Source: Gambelia wislizenii (Eukaryota; Chordata; Lepidosauria; Squamata; Crotaphytidae). From it: 64,000 nt of DNA. Location: positions 240,765,809 to 240,829,808 of the forward strand of contig JAUMIR010000002.1 of assembly GCA_030847615.1 (NCBI GenBank), written 5' to 3'. A model generated the notes under the pieces. The model was not told the origin of the DNA. It did not search any database and was given only the letters and a program-made list of their open reading frames with translations. A program made the translations under genes and the position numbers. Positions 1-10,880 of this stretch are shown here, in pieces (position 1 is the stretch's first letter; each line of letters starts with the position of its first letter).

Positions 1-427
1 ACCAAATTTAAACCAGCTCATTCCCTCCTATCTGTCACTGCGAGTAGCTTCTCAAATCAGCAGCTTAGAAAGCCATGTCTCCTTTGCCTCCATTTAATTA
101 TTTAAGTAATTAATTTTAGACTCTGGCATTAACCTTCTTCAAGGAAAGGACTCTTTGACCCAAGCGGTCATATGGTTCACTTTGCTTACTTCAAAATGTG
201 ACAAGGTCCCCTGTTGCATTTGTGAGGGTGGGGGCAGGCAGTAGCTCCAGCTCATTCTACTGTGTAGTCTCCTGACCTGAAGTCCGGCCATGGTGTCCAG
301 AGCCCCAGAAGCAGCACGTTGCAAGAAACAACCTGACATGTAACACGTTGGTTTGATCGGCAATGAGTACCCACTGGCAATTGGTGGCTTCTTTGTCTAT
401 GCAGTGGTGAACCCATTCCAGATATTA
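1..427. other. Unassigned sequence
   Basis: I see no repeat family, exon or RNA gene here. Open frames on both strands are short and show no recognisable domain. The stretch ends at the left target duplication of the hAT-type MITE that follows. Confidence 0.5.
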
Positions 428-435
428 GTCTGGGC

Positions 436-571
436 CAATGGTTTTCAACTGTTGGTCCTCCACATATTTTGGGCTTCAACTCCCAGAAGCCTCAGCTAGC
501 ATGGTCAATGGACAGGAATTCTGGGAAATGAAGTCCAAAATAGCTAGAGAGCCAAAGGTTGAGAACCACTG
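436..571. mobile_element. Palindromic hAT (Charlie-like) MITE
   Basis: The left end reads CAATGGTTTTCAAC and the right end GTTGAGAACCACTG, so the ends are inverted copies of the hAT-Charlie terminus CAGTGGTTCTCAAC. The two halves also pair internally (ACTCCCAGAAG on the left against TTCTGGGAAATGAAGT on the right). An 8-bp target duplication, gTCTGGGC at 428-435 and aTCTGGGC at 572-579, matches at 7 of 8 positions, which is the hAT length. It is non-coding and must have been moved in trans. The ends and duplication are seen directly; the family name is inferred from the terminus. Confidence 0.8.
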
Positions 572-641
572 ATCTGGGCATTAAAGCAGCTGTGTAATAG
601 GTTCAGCACCTTGAATAGCTTTTTTGTAGTGTTGCTAAACC

Positions 642-688
642 GCAGAGTGGATTTACCACTCTGCTGATGTGGAAGCTATAGCTTCCAC
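642..688. repeat. Two adjacent perfect hairpins
   Basis: 642-664 is a 9-bp perfect stem (GCAGAGTGG / CCACTCTGC) around a 5-base loop. 669-688 is a 20-bp perfect palindrome, GTGGAAGCTATAGCTTCCAC. They lie 4 bp apart. No function is recognised. Confidence 0.7.
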
Positions 689-749
689 CTACTCCAAGTA
701 CCATTTACTCATTATTTTCCAAACACTGGTTAACATCCTGTTTTCAGTA

Positions 750-1087
750 CAGTAACACCCCTATATCCACTGATTCACCAGCTGCTGATGGTGAATGGTG
801 AGGGGGGGCAAAGGGAGAGGAGGAGGAGATCTCACCTCCCTTCTCCCTTTGCCCCCCCCCCATGGCTCCGGTAGCAGCAATGGCAATGGGAGGGCAAAGG
901 AAGGAGAAGAGGGGGTCTCGCTTTCCTTCTCCCTTCACCCGGTGGGATGGCTTCCGTGGTGGCAATGGCAATTGTGTGTGTGTTCACTATTATCCATGGA
1001 ATTCATTATCCAGGGAACCAATGGGAATCCACGGGAACCACGGGAAGCCCCTGGAACCAATCCCCCATGGATACGGGGGTCCTACTG
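750..1087. mobile_element. Tigger/MER2-like MITE
   Basis: The left end CAGTAACACCCCTATATCC and the right end, read as its complement CAGTAGGACCCCCGTATCC, form a terminal inverted repeat resembling Tigger/MER2 elements of the Tc1/mariner superfamily. A TA lies just outside the left end (748-749). The right TA is not preserved. The interior is purine/pyrimidine-biased with G and C homopolymers, and the overlapping reading frames in it are spurious. Confidence 0.55.
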
Positions 1088-1094
1088 GTTGTAA

Positions 1095-1920
1095 TTCACA
1101 AGGTTGTAATTCATGTTTACAGTTGTTGCAATGATTGAGAGTTCCCCCAAAACCTACTCTAGAAGACAGGCAGCTGCACTAACACAGGGGTTTTTGAGAC
1201 ACTAGGGAGCCAGGGGCCAGTGAAGGAAGTGTCCAGCCCTCTCCTGTCAATGAAGTACTTTGCCACAAGCAGCTGCAGCAGGACTCTACTGTTATGCCTG
1301 CCTCTTAGATAGCATGGTACAAGAGTGTTTGGGGAGGGGCTCAGCACACCTGCAGCTCAGTTGGAGCTGCCTCACCTGTTCTTACTGAACAATCAGCCTG
1401 CCTAGATAAAGCAGGCAGCAAATACCTGTCAGATGCTGGAAGTGATGTCTATTATCTACTCTGGACAAGATGCCCAAGGCAGTTTGGAGACTGCCCTGCT
1501 TTCTGGACACTTGGAACTGGATCCTAAATACTCTTTTGTTCACCCCTCTGCCTTTCTTGGGTTTGCAGGGTATTGACTGGTTCTTGGCTTCTTGACCTCT
1601 AGACTGCTAAGTACCCATGCTGCTTCTCTCCTCTTCCAGTGAATTAAAACTCCTGCAGGCCCCCTGCGCAGTGCTTCAGAAATCCCTATGTTGGTGTGGC
1701 TATCTGGCTTCTAAGGTGGGTTTTGGGGGTTCTTATCAGAAGACATAGCTACAACAATGAAGCTCTGTTGTCATAGACATTTCTCCTGTTGCAAGACCAC
1801 ACCCCTTATTTTAAGGGCTATTGCAGTGGCTGGACCATTATTCTATGTTTTAATATTTAAAAAAAACCTGTCAAATATTTTTTCCAAAAAGAATTATAAC
1901 ATGCTGCTAATGCATTATCC
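1095..1920. other. Unassigned sequence
   Basis: No recognisable repeat, exon or RNA gene. A 12-base direct repeat (TTGTAATTCAnn) occurs at about 1089-1114, beside the Tigger-like MITE. The rest is ordinary mixed-composition DNA. Confidence 0.45.
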
Positions 1921-1924
1921 CAAC

Positions 1925-2215
1925 ACTAATCACCAACAGTGGTCTGCCCTGGCTTCACATCGGGAGGCATGGAGACGCACTATCCACAATGCTGCAGCCT
2001 TATTTGAGAACTCACACTGAACAAGTCTTGAAGAGAAACGACAACGCAGAAAGAATCACAACCCGGAAACATCACCCAAGGAGACCTTCTGCTGTGCTTT
2101 CTGCAACCGGACTTGTTTATCTCAGATTGGCCTTTTTAGTCATCAGCGTGCTTGCAGAAAGCGCGGGATGAGTCCTTCCTGAATCTTTGTTTGCGAAGAA
2201 AAGCCAGCGTGAATG
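1925..2215 (+). mobile_element. LINE 3' end, copy 1 (broken)
   Basis: Encodes the last part of a non-LTR retrotransposon reverse transcriptase: the Q-Q-W-S-x-L-A-S-H-R-E-A-W-R-R segment followed by a C-x2-C...H-x4-C finger ending R-K-R-G-M-S-P-S. Two better copies lie at 10265-10880 and 35288-35735. In this copy a CGA codon has become a TGA stop near 2019, as expected from CpG decay, so the frame is interrupted. It is 5'-truncated. The clade is uncertain; R4/Dong-like is my best guess. Confidence 0.7.
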
Positions 2216-2471
2216 TTAAAATTATAAAAACAGTAACTTCTAACACTGACACATAAGCCATTTTATGTGATGATACCAAACTCCACTTATGGCACCACTA
2301 CTCCTTGGCTAAGGCACTTTTTGTTGTTGTTCTGAATAGGGTTGAAATTTAAAAGGTTTAAAAACCAGATTTTATCAACCTTGGATTCCAGATGTTATTG
2401 GATTAGAATTCCCATCACCCACAGCTAGCACAGCCAATGGTTGGACTCACGGGGTTTGTACTCCCATGACA
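2216..2471. other. Unassigned, with a hAT-MITE-like half arm
   Basis: About 2385-2465 resembles half of a palindromic hAT MITE (CCAGATGTTATTGGATTAG, then an ACTCCCAT-like segment), but no inverted partner or target duplication is visible. The remainder is unassigned. Confidence 0.35.
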
Positions 2472-4955
2472 TGCCTTTCTAGAAAAGATGACCACACACG
2501 CAGAAAGGAGAGATGTAGTAGTGATGGGTGATTTCAACTATCCTGATATTTGCTGGAAATCTAACTCAACCAAAATTTCAAATTCCTTACTTGCCTGGAA
2601 GACAATTTCATGGTCCAAAAGGTGGAAGAGGCAACAAGGGGGTCAGCTATTTTAGATCTGATCCTAACCAACAGGGATGACCTGGTTAATGGGGTGCAAG
2701 TGGTGGGATCCTTAGGTGAGAGTGATCATGTTCTCCTGGAATTTGTTATAGAATGGAAAGGAGAAGCCAGACATAGTCAGACACGTGTTCTCGACTTTAG
2801 GAGAGCTGATTTCAATAAACTCAGGGAAACACTGGGGGTGATTCCATGGTCAGGAATACTAAAAGAGAAGAGACCTCAAGATGGATGGGACTTTCTCAAA
2901 AGGGAGATACTGAAGGCACAATTTCAAACAGTACCATTGAGGAAGAAAAATGGGAGGTGTCTCAAGAAACCAGGATGGATGACTAAAGAAATTTCAACGG
3001 AGTTAAGTTTTAAATGGAACATGTATAGGAAATGGAAAAAGGGGGAAATCACCAAAGAAGAATTCAAACAGATAGCAAACACGTGTAGGAGTAAAGTCAG
3101 AAAAGCTAAAGTGCAGAATGAGCTCAGGCTTGCTAGAGAAGTTAAGAACAATAAAAAGGGTTTTTTTGGGGTATGTCCGCAGCAAAAGGAGGAAGAAGGA
3201 AATGGTAGGGCCACTACGTGGAGAAGATGGCAAAATGTAAACAGGGGACAGAGAAAAGGCAGAATTACTCAACACCTTCTTTGCCTCAGTGGTTTCAGAA
3301 AAGGAAAAGGGGGACCAACCTGAGGATAAAGGAACAGAGGACACAATAGGGGAAATCCAGCACAGAATAAGCAAAGAGGTAGTACAGGAATACCTTCTTA
3401 AACTAAATGAATTTAAATCTCCAGGACCAGATGAACTACATCCAAGGGTATTAAAAGAGCTGGCAAATATAATCTCAGAGCCATTGGCAATAATCTTTGA
3501 GAACTCCTGGAGAACAGAAGAAGTCCCAGCAGAAAGGAGGAGGGCAAACGTTGTCCCCATCTTCAAAAAGGGGAAAAAAGAGGATCCTAACAATTATAAT
3601 CCAGTTAGTCTGACATCAATACCAGGGAAGATTCTAGAGCAGATCATTAAACAGAGAGTCTGTGAACATTTAGAAGGCAATACCATAATCACAAACAGTC
3701 AACATGGGTTTCAGAGAAACAAGTCATGCCAGATTAATCTGATCTCTTTTTTTGATAAAATTACTAGCTTGGTAGATGAAGGGAACGCTGTGGATATCAT
3801 ATAGCTTGATTTCAGTAAGGCCTTTGACAAGGTTCCCCATGACATTCTTGCAAACAAACTTGTAAAATGTGGGCTAGACAAGTTATCTGTTCAATGGATT
3901 TGTAATTGGTTGACCGGCCGAACCCAAAGGGTGCTCAGCATTGGCTCCTCTTCATCTTGGAAAGATGTGACCAGTGGGGTGCCACAAGGTTCTGTCCTGG
4001 GCCCAGTGCTATTCAACTTCTTTATCAATGACTTGGATGAGGGAATTAGGGGCATACTTATCAAATTTGCAGATGACACCAAATTAGGAGGAGTAGCTAA
4101 TACCCTAGAGGACAGGATCAGAATTCAAAATGACCTGGATAGACTGGAGAGCTGGGCCAAAGCTAACAAAATGAAATTCAATACGGAGAAATGCAAGGTA
4201 CTGCAGTTAGGGCGAAAAAATGAAATGCATAGATATAGGATGGGGGAGACCTGGCTGAATGAGACTACATGCAAAAGGGATCTAGGAGTCCTAGCAGACC
4301 ACAAGTTGAACATGAGTCAACAGTGTGATGCGGCAGCTAAAAAGGCCAATGCTATTTTGGGCTGCATCAATAGAAGTATAGTGTCCAAATCAAGGGAAGT
4401 AATAGTGCTGCTCTATTCTGCCTTGGTCAGACCTCACCTAGAATACTGTGTCCAGTTCTGGGCACCACAAATCAAAAAGGATATGGACAAATTGGAGCGT
4501 GTCCAAAAAAGGGTGACAAAAATGGTGAAAGGTCTGGAAACGATGCCTTATGAGGAGAGACTTAGGGAGCTGGGTATGTTTAGCCTGGAAAAAAGACGGT
4601 TAAGAGGCGATATGATAGCCCTATTTAAGTATTTGAAGGGGTGTCACGTTGAGGATGGAGCAGGCTTGTTTTCTGCTGCTCCAGAGACTGCAACACGGAG
4701 CAATGGATGTAATCTCCAGGAACAGAGATTCCACCTCAACATTAGGAGGAACTTTTTGACAGTAAGAGCTGTTCGGCAGTGGAACACACTCCCTCGGAGC
4801 GTGGTGAGGTCTCCTTCCTTGGAGGTCTTTAAACAGAGGCTGGATGGCCATCGGTCAGTGATGCTGTGATCGTGATTTCCTGCATGGCAGGGGGTTGGAC
4901 TGGATGGCCCTTGTGGTCTCTTTCAACTCTGCAATTCAATGATTCTATGATTCTC
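2472..4955 (+). mobile_element. CR1 LINE copy A, 5'-truncated
   Basis: Collinear with CR1 copy B (15870-20046) from the middle of the endonuclease to the 3' end. It ends in the short ATTCTATGA-type tail repeats typical of CR1. Everything upstream of endonuclease residue ~180 is missing, the usual result of incomplete reverse transcription. It carries several disabling changes (see the ORF2 entry). No target-site duplication is visible, as is usual for CR1. Confidence 0.93.
2500..4869 (+). pseudogene. CR1 ORF2 remnant (endonuclease/reverse transcriptase), copy A
   Basis: CR1 ORF2 encodes an APE-type endonuclease that nicks the target and a reverse transcriptase that copies the element RNA there. 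This remnant keeps the end of the endonuclease (SDHVLLEF block), the RT start ([15 protein letters not shown]), GVPQGSVLGPVLF, the catalytic FADD motif near 4069-4080, and the C-terminal [18 protein letters not shown] block. The frame changes at the run GGG-T7-GGGG (3168-3181), exactly as in copy B. A TAG stop at about 3802 interrupts the segment just before the first RT aspartate motif. The protein therefore cannot be made as one chain, and the copy is dead. Confidence 0.92.
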
Positions 4956-5124
4956 TGACATGTGAGGACTCAGAAAGTGGCACGTTATGCATCCTTTTCT
5001 GAATGTGGGTCACCTTGCCAATAGCACCCAAAGCTGAGATACGAAGAAATTACCCATCCTAAGAGAAAATAATTGGAAAGCGGCAAGGCTGGTGCAGTGT
5101 GTATAATGCAGTGGTCACAGCTTA

Positions 5125-5335
5125 GGCTGCAGGCACGCTCCAGAAATAATGCAGTTTGACACTGCTTTCAAGATCATGGCTCCATCCTATGGAATTCTGT
5201 GATTTATAGTCTGTTGTGGCACCAGAGCTCTAGGACAGAGAAGGCTAAATATCTCACAAAACTACAAATCCCAGAATTCTGTAGCATTGAGCCATGACAG
5301 TTAAAGTGCATTATTTCTGCAGTGTGTCAGCAGCC
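5125..5335. mobile_element. Palindromic MITE, family P
   Basis: The ends are GGCTGC...AGAAATAATGCAG and its inverted counterpart, and the two halves are imperfect reverse complements (ATGGCTCCATCCTATGGAAT against ATTCTGTAGCATTGAGCCAT). A TTA at 5122-5124 and TTG at 5336-5338 form a near-matching 3-bp duplication. Related copies lie at 43172-43393, 54030-54250 and about 57945-58187. Length (~220 bp), foldback form and 3-bp duplications suggest PIF/Harbinger-type mobilisation; that assignment is inference. Confidence 0.75.
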
Positions 5336-5399
5336 TTGGGGATAGGGTACATACTTTGCAATTTGATACTCTAGGTTAGCATAGAGTAGGGATTGTAAA

Positions 5400-5681
5400 T
5401 CTTGATTTTTCATAAATCTTGATTGCTCTATCGCAGCTTGGGTAGTTTTTTTAAATAAAAAAATACTATTCAGTGGTGGCAAATTGTTAAGTAAAAATGT
5501 GAGCAATTCACTTACGGCTGCCATTGACTTGCAGGCATGCCCATTTGTACAGCAAATGCAAATACCTTTGCATGCCTGCAATCTGCCCAAAAAGCAGTTT
5601 AGACAAACAGCAGCTGCTGTGAATTGCCATTACTGTGTAACAATCTGCTTTTTTCTTTTTTTGCCTCATATAGATGAGGCC
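5400..5681 (+). mobile_element. Harbinger-like element H2, right-hand part
   Basis: From the TTAAATAAAAAAATACT segment through CAATTCACTTACGGC and GCATGCCTGCAAT to the right end CCTCATATAGATGAGGCC, this matches the copy at 9574-10240, the fragment at 12855-12947 and the right part of 50113-51416. The left end is missing or unrecognisable. It is non-coding. Sequence to about 5770 shares GTGGTCTGGCAT with the 9574 copy, so the exact right boundary is unsettled. Confidence 0.55.
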
Positions 5682-5910
5682 ATGATTAGGGCAAATGCTC
5701 CAGTGGTCTGGCATAATTTACATTGTGCATTTGTTCATAATCCATATATTCACCAAAATTAAAGCCTTACTTGATCCCACATGTATGAGGATTTATTTCA
5801 GTTGGAACAGTCCCCCCCCCTCTGTGTATGAATGATGCTACAAGCTAGGAGGAGAACTCAGGATATGCCCAGAGACACTCTCATCTGGAAATGGGTTCAG
5901 AGAAACAATA

Positions 5911-6156
5911 CAGTCGTCCCTCCATGTTTTCAGGTTAAGCATTTGCAGATTTGATTATTCATGGATTACTAAATACTGTATGTTTTCTCTATGCATTTTC
6001 TAGGTCCTCCAGCATGATTCTATGGTATGCTTTTGCCTACAAATGCCTAGAGAAGTGTTTTGGGAGATAAAAATAAATAGTGGGCATATATTCGTGGTTT
6101 CCCCCCTTTTGCAGGGGTCCTCTGCCCCAACCCCTGTGAAAGTTGAGGGCCAACGG
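5911..6156. mobile_element. Tigger/MER2-like MITE
   Basis: The left end CAGTCGTCCCTCCATG and the inverted right end (complement CCGTTGGCCCTCAACTTTC) form the terminal inverted repeat of MER2/Tigger-type elements. TA dinucleotides flank both ends (5909-5910 and 6157-6158), as expected for Tc1/mariner insertion. The element is short, A+T-rich inside and non-coding. Confidence 0.72.
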
Positions 6157-6241
6157 TACAGAGGTCTGTAAGTTCAAAATAAGTAACCCACAAAATCTTA
6201 TGTGTGATATGTGGTGGGGGATGAGATACTAGAACCTGGGA

Positions 6242-6476
6242 TGTGTCTCTGCCTTCAAATCACCTGTTGAGTTATGGCAGCCCTATCATGAATTTCATAG
6301 GGTTTTCTTAGGCAAGGAATACTCAAGTAGTTTTGCCAATTCCTTCCTCTGAAACATAACCTACAGCCCCTGGTATTTGTTGGTGAGTACCCATCCACAT
6401 ACTACCCAGGACTGACCCTGCTTAGCTTCCGAGATCAGACAGGATCTGGTGCCTTATTTAGGCTGCATACTGGTAG
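6242..6476 (-). mobile_element. 5S rRNA-headed SINE, copy 1
   Basis: Read on the minus strand, 6384-6450 matches the internal part of vertebrate 5S rRNA (GATCTCGGAAGCTAAGCAGG, then the TGGATGGG segment), which holds the 5S polymerase III promoter. The body that follows contains CCTATGAAATTCAT and a tail near ACTTGAAGGCA. 5S-derived SINEs have been described in lizards (5S-Sauria), and this arrangement fits. A second copy is at 8768-8990. It would be transcribed by RNA polymerase III and copied by a partner LINE, probably of the RTE/BovB type. Confidence 0.78.
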
Positions 6477-6480
6477 TCAC

Positions 6481-7399
6481 AAAACATCCCCTACTCCCAC
6501 TTCTCCCTGCTTCCTGTCTGATTTTGAGGTTTCTACTGTCAGTGGAGATGCTGCCACCTAGTGGCACTTTTGTGCAAAGTTACTTTTCAACAGCCTCTAG
6601 TCTAGTCTTTTAAAGCTGAACAAAGCTTTAAAACATTTCAAGAGTCTGGCAAAGTTATACTAGGCTATTGAAGTTCACTTTGAGTAATTCATTATACAAA
6701 GTTTAAGGAATGACCTCAATTTTATTGGGTTCAAGGGGGGAGAATTGCACATGTGCTTTGTGTCTACTATTGAAATCGGGATGTAGAAGAGGGCTTTGCT
6801 TTGATCTTGTCATTTTGAGGATTGTTCATGCAATTACAATTACTATCAGCTTTCCAAATGCAATTTTTGTGTGTTTTTTTTATTCCTAAGTGAAGCAATT
6901 TCATAACCCCCCCCCCAACATTTCACAGATGAAAAACAGGACACATGTGTGCCTAAACAATATCAGAATATTGTCAAGGTGGCAAAAGTTATTAATGAGG
7001 CAGAACACACAAGCTAGGGGGGCTGCAGTAGTTTTATTTTGCCTGAGCTACTTGGGAAGAGCAGGATTCCATCCCTCCTGACCTCTTGACTTTGCAAACT
7101 ACTTTTGCACTTTGAACTCAGTTTGTAGGAGTTGCGGTAGGCTGAGCATAAAGCGGGAAAGTAGAAGAAGGGGAGAGAAACCAGGACATTTTAAAAGCAA
7201 TGGGAAAAAATAGGATGATACTGTTAGCATGCTGTACTACCCCTCCCTGTGAGATTCCACAACTGGATATATTAGACACTTCCTGGGGTCACATTGTCTT
7301 AGGCAGACTGGAGGTCAGTCAGAGTCACGATGGCCTGAGATGTATCTAGAAATACAGTGGTGAGAAAGACCAAGTTAGGATTAAGCGGAAAGCCCCCAT
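6481..7399. other. Unassigned sequence
   Basis: No exon or confidently named repeat. A poly-C tract lies at about 6907-6917. The right end, from about 7240, may be the upstream part of the LTR-like element that follows, but I cannot align it to the other copies. Confidence 0.4.
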
Positions 7400-8110
7400 G
7401 ATGGGTTTATGCTAACAACCTTATTGTTAAGGGATATGTGCTAATCCTTTCTTCCAGCTCTGGGCGTTTCAAGCAATACCTTACAGAATTCTCCTCACAC
7501 CCCTTCCCAATCTTACGCGGTTGTTGCACACCCATCAATGTTCTGTCTCTCCACAATTAAAGCAATCAGTTGAGTTTCGGTTTCTTTTGTCTATTCCGTG
7601 AGAGAGCCATCCAAGCTTTGTTACTACTAACTCACCTCTCCAAGGCATGGAATAGGGTATAAAAATTAGAGTCCCAATAACAGCAAGGTGTGTCACAGCT
7701 GAGGTGTGATATGTCTGGACCTCATCATTCTCTTCTTTGCTGTGCCACTCTCAGATGTCGGTCTGAGTATCTTTGCTGCACAGAAATCTCTTCTCTTTAA
7801 GACTGGTAACTATCACCCTATCTTCCTATGCCCTCTTCTCCATCTAACCTTTCTGCCTTACTCTGCTATAGCCTTGCATGATTCTTAAGAATTTATGTTG
7901 TGTATGTTAGTTTACTTTCTGTATTATTCCAATAAAATACTTTGTTTTACTTTAACTGGAGCCTCCTCTACAGTTAGTACTGATATGCATAGGTGAAAAG
8001 ATCCCCAAAGTTACCCTCCTCTTGCAGTCCTCCTGTTTGAGCTAATAATTCCCCTAACTAGATTTTGGCACCACAGGTGGGACTCTAATGTACTCCCCTA
8101 CCTCTTAGGG
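7400..8110 (+). mobile_element. LTR-like element, copy 1
   Basis: Shares order and sequence with three other copies in the window (33440-34180 minus, 31520-31940 plus, 55655-56370 plus): a TATA-type box (TATAAAAA at 7658-7665), the AACTATCACCCTAT and ATAGCCTTGCATGA segments, a polyadenylation signal AATAAAA at 7931-7937, then ACAGTTAGTACTG and GTGAAAAG. Promoter plus polyadenylation signal in one ~700 bp non-coding dispersed unit is LTR architecture. No internal gag/pol sequence adjoins it, so it is probably a solo LTR or fragment. The retroelement class is not identified, and the ends are not defined. Confidence 0.6.
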
Positions 8111-8767
8111 AAACAATACAGGATTAATAATTGGGACTGTCCCTGCCAAATCAGGACAGTCGGAGGATGTGTAATTTTATACATGGCAGTTAAAATGGAT
8201 GGAGGGAAGAGATCAAATTAAGAATACAATGGATTGAATAAAAATTGTGGAAGCTATGACTTGTGATTTGTGTCATTTCTTTCTTTTTGTTCCCTTCCAT
8301 CCCAGGAGGAATGGAATAGTTCGATGGGGATAGATTTACAACTACCTATGGGGAAGTAAGGCCTAGTAAGCTCAGGGGGACTCACTTCTGAGTAGACACC
8401 TACTGGAGTACAGTGCTCATTTTGCAAGGTACTCCTTGGCTGCTTCTCATAGTACAAGAAACCCTGTGCTCAGCAGAATAAAGAGAAGATGCTTAATGTT
8501 CCAGCCCTAGAGGCCTCTTGGAAGCATCTTTACCAGGAGAGCCCTCACTGAAGAGCCTGAAGAGGAGTGGGGAGATTTATAGCCCTTAAGTGTGGACTGG
8601 AGGTGATATATCCAATCTGCTGGTGGAGATGAAAGCTCAGGACATGTTGTTGAGCGGAAGGATGAACTGGAAATCCAAGGCTTCTGCTGATGAGATAAGA
8701 TAAGCAGAGTGCCTCAGTGTGATGGGTTCAATTAGAACTAGTTTTTTGTTAGACAAAAACATGCATG
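8111..8767. other. Unassigned sequence
   Basis: Low-G+C DNA without an exon, recognisable repeat or RNA gene. Short open frames on both strands have no recognisable domain. Confidence 0.45.
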
Positions 8768-8990
8768 TGTGTGTATGTGCCTTCAAGTCAACTTATGGCA
8801 ACCCCATGAATTTCATAGGGTTTTCCTAGGCAAAGAATACCCAGAGGTGCTTTTGCCAGTTCCTTCCTCTGAAATATAGCCTACAGCACCTGGGATTTCT
8901 TGGTGGTCTCCTATCCAAATATTAACCCTGGCTGTCCCTGCTTAGCAGCCAAGATAAAGAAGGATCCTTTAGGGTACTTAGGCCCTACTA
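8768..8990 (-). mobile_element. 5S rRNA-headed SINE, copy 2
   Basis: Same structure as the copy at 6242-6476, with the 5S-like head at 8904-8966 on the minus strand and the tail ending at the CTTGAAGGCACATAC side. It is more diverged in the head (GGCTGCTAAGCAGGGA instead of GGAAGCTAAGCAGGGT), while the body with CCCTATGAAATTCATGG is well kept. It is probably older than copy 1 and has lost promoter positions. Confidence 0.75.
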
Positions 8991-9573
8991 AACATGCATA
9001 AATTAGCCTAAAATGAACTGAGTTGGAGGTGCCTAGTGTGTGTGTGTGTGCGTGCATGTGTGCACAGGGTGGGCAGTTTGAAAGGAAGAACAATCTGCAC
9101 ACATCTTTCATGGGAGGAAACCTTAAGAGTTTTGGCATTGTCTGAACCCTACATAAATTGTATGTGGGCAGGGGTAAGCATGCGGATAATTATTGTCATG
9201 GTGCATTTCCTGAACTCCTGTAGTCCTTCGCTGAGTTACTATGATACCACAAAATGCCATATCCACCACCCCCAATTGATACCTAGATTTATTTATTTAT
9301 TTTAACAGTGGGCATATGATAAAATAACAAATACTGTATTCACAAACAGATGAGGGGAAATCATGAAATATGGAACATCATTGTGGCAGCCGGTTGTGTG
9401 TGTGGTAGAATCAGAAGTTAATTTGGCTGGAGAAAGTGCAGGAAAAAAAGGCTGAGGGATAAAGTCTTGTCAGGAAAAAGACAGGGTTTTGCTCACTGCT
9501 CAGTGGCTAAAAAATGTGGGCTCAAATGGCCTAGTAGCGAAAACTACTGGAGTTGATAGCAGGAGTGGAGACT
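8991..9573. other. Unassigned, with short GT and TTTA repeats
   Basis: Contains a short GT run at about 9037-9052 and TTTA repeats near 9289-9303. No gene or named element is recognised. Confidence 0.4.
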
Positions 9574-10240
9574 GGGGCGTTGTCTAAATGGCGAAAATAG
9601 TCCTCGCAGGATGCAAGGAGAATATGACCTGTCTTAATGGCATCATGCATCGTATTGCTGTATTCAGAAGGAGGGGGGCCAAAAATGCAGAATACATTGA
9701 AGGAAAAGCCTTTGCCTCTTTTCCCACAGTTTTTTAAAAAACAGCCGTGGGCGGTGGTGGGCATTGCTGCTTGTTGGGTCAATCAATTTGATTTGATTCA
9801 CTTTCCCAAAGGAGCAGAAGCTGAAAGCTGATTAGCCGGACAAGTGCGGGGTGGGGCTTGCTAACAAGACAAGTGCCTGGTACCCCAATGTGTTTTGTGT
9901 GTGTGTGTGTGTGTGTGTTTTTGCCTTAGCAAGCAAGTGGTAATGCAACAAAATGGGGGGGTTGTTGTCTGTTTTGCTTTTCTGTTAAGGTGAAATATAC
10001 ACTTTCACACCTTAGATATGCTTTTAAAAAAATATTGTTCAGTAGCAGCAACTGGTGACAATAAAAATACGAGTAATTCACTTGCGGCCACGATCTTGAT
10101 TTGCAGGTGTGCCTGTTTGCACAGCAAATGTGGATAGCTTTGCATGCCTGCGATAGGGTGACTGACTGTCGACCATGAATTTAAGGGAGATTTAGTCATG
10201 ACAAATTTTGTGCATTTTTAGTGGTCTGGCATCACTCCAG
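9574..10240 (+). mobile_element. Harbinger-like element H2
   Basis: Begins GGGCGTTGTCTAAATGGCGA and follows the same order as the minus-strand copy at 42400-42907: CTGTCTTAA, AAAGCCTTTGCCT, TTTTTTAAAAAACAGC, GGTGGGGCTTGCTAACA, then GCAAGCAAGTG. A GT run sits inside at 9897-9918. The right part matches 5400-5681. It is non-coding here. A LINE 3' fragment starts close to its right edge and may interrupt it. Confidence 0.65.
9897..9918. repeat. (GT)11 microsatellite
   Basis: Uninterrupted GT dinucleotides inside Harbinger-like element H2, followed by a short T run. Confidence 0.95.
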
Positions 10241-10264
10241 CAAATGTTCATTGGTATAGGATTA

Positions 10265-10880
10265 CATGATCTGAAACATGGGTCACCTATCGCCACCACC
10301 TACGACTCCTCGAGCGCTTTCATCAGCGCTGTCTACGCACAATCCTAAATATACACTGGACTGACTATGTGACGAATGTTGCTGTCCTTGAGCAAGCAGG
10401 GATCACCAGCATTGAGGCCATGATATTGAGAACACAGCTGCGCTGGGCAGGGCACGTTTCTAGGATGGAGGACCATCGCCTCCCAAAAATACTACTCTAC
10501 GGTGAACTCACCACGGGTCAGCGTAAGAGGGGCGCTCCAAAAAAGCGATACAAAGACTCCTTGAAACAACATCTCAGGCTTGGCCAAATTGATCACCAAC
10601 AGTGGTCCACCCTGGCCTCACATCGGGAGGCATGGAGACGCACTATCCACAATGCTGCAGCCTTATTTGAGAACTCACGACGAACAAGTCTTGAAGAGAA
10701 ACGACAACGCAGAAAGAATCACAACCCAAAAACATTACCCAAGGAGACCTTCTGCTGTGCTTTTTGCAACCGGACTTGTTTATCTCGGATTGGCCTTTTT
10801 AGTCATCAGCGCGCTTGCAGAAAGCGCGGGATGAGTCCTTCCTGAATCTTCGTTTGCGAAGAAAAGCCAGAGAGAGAGAG
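10265..10880 (+). mobile_element. LINE 3' end, copy 2, with open reading frame
   Basis: The frame is open from about 10285 to the TGA at 10845. It encodes the C-terminus of a non-LTR reverse transcriptase: LLERFHQRCLRTIL, then RWAGHVSRMEDHRLPKI, then GAPKKRYKD, then a C-terminal CAFCNRTC...SHQRAC zinc-finger-like motif. It is 5'-truncated. The 3' end is GAAGAAAAGCCAG followed by AG repeats, shared with copy 3. The intact frame indicates a recent insertion. The family is a vertebrate LINE; R4/Dong-like is likely but unproven. Confidence 0.8.

Noticed and set aside
3003..3593. 196-codon minus-strand frame (also 18091-18681)
   Set aside because: Antisense shadow of CR1 ORF2, appearing at the same relative place in both CR1 copies.
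6384..6450. Possible 5S rRNA gene
   Set aside because: Only the internal portion of 5S rRNA is present, fused to a SINE body; it is not a complete gene.
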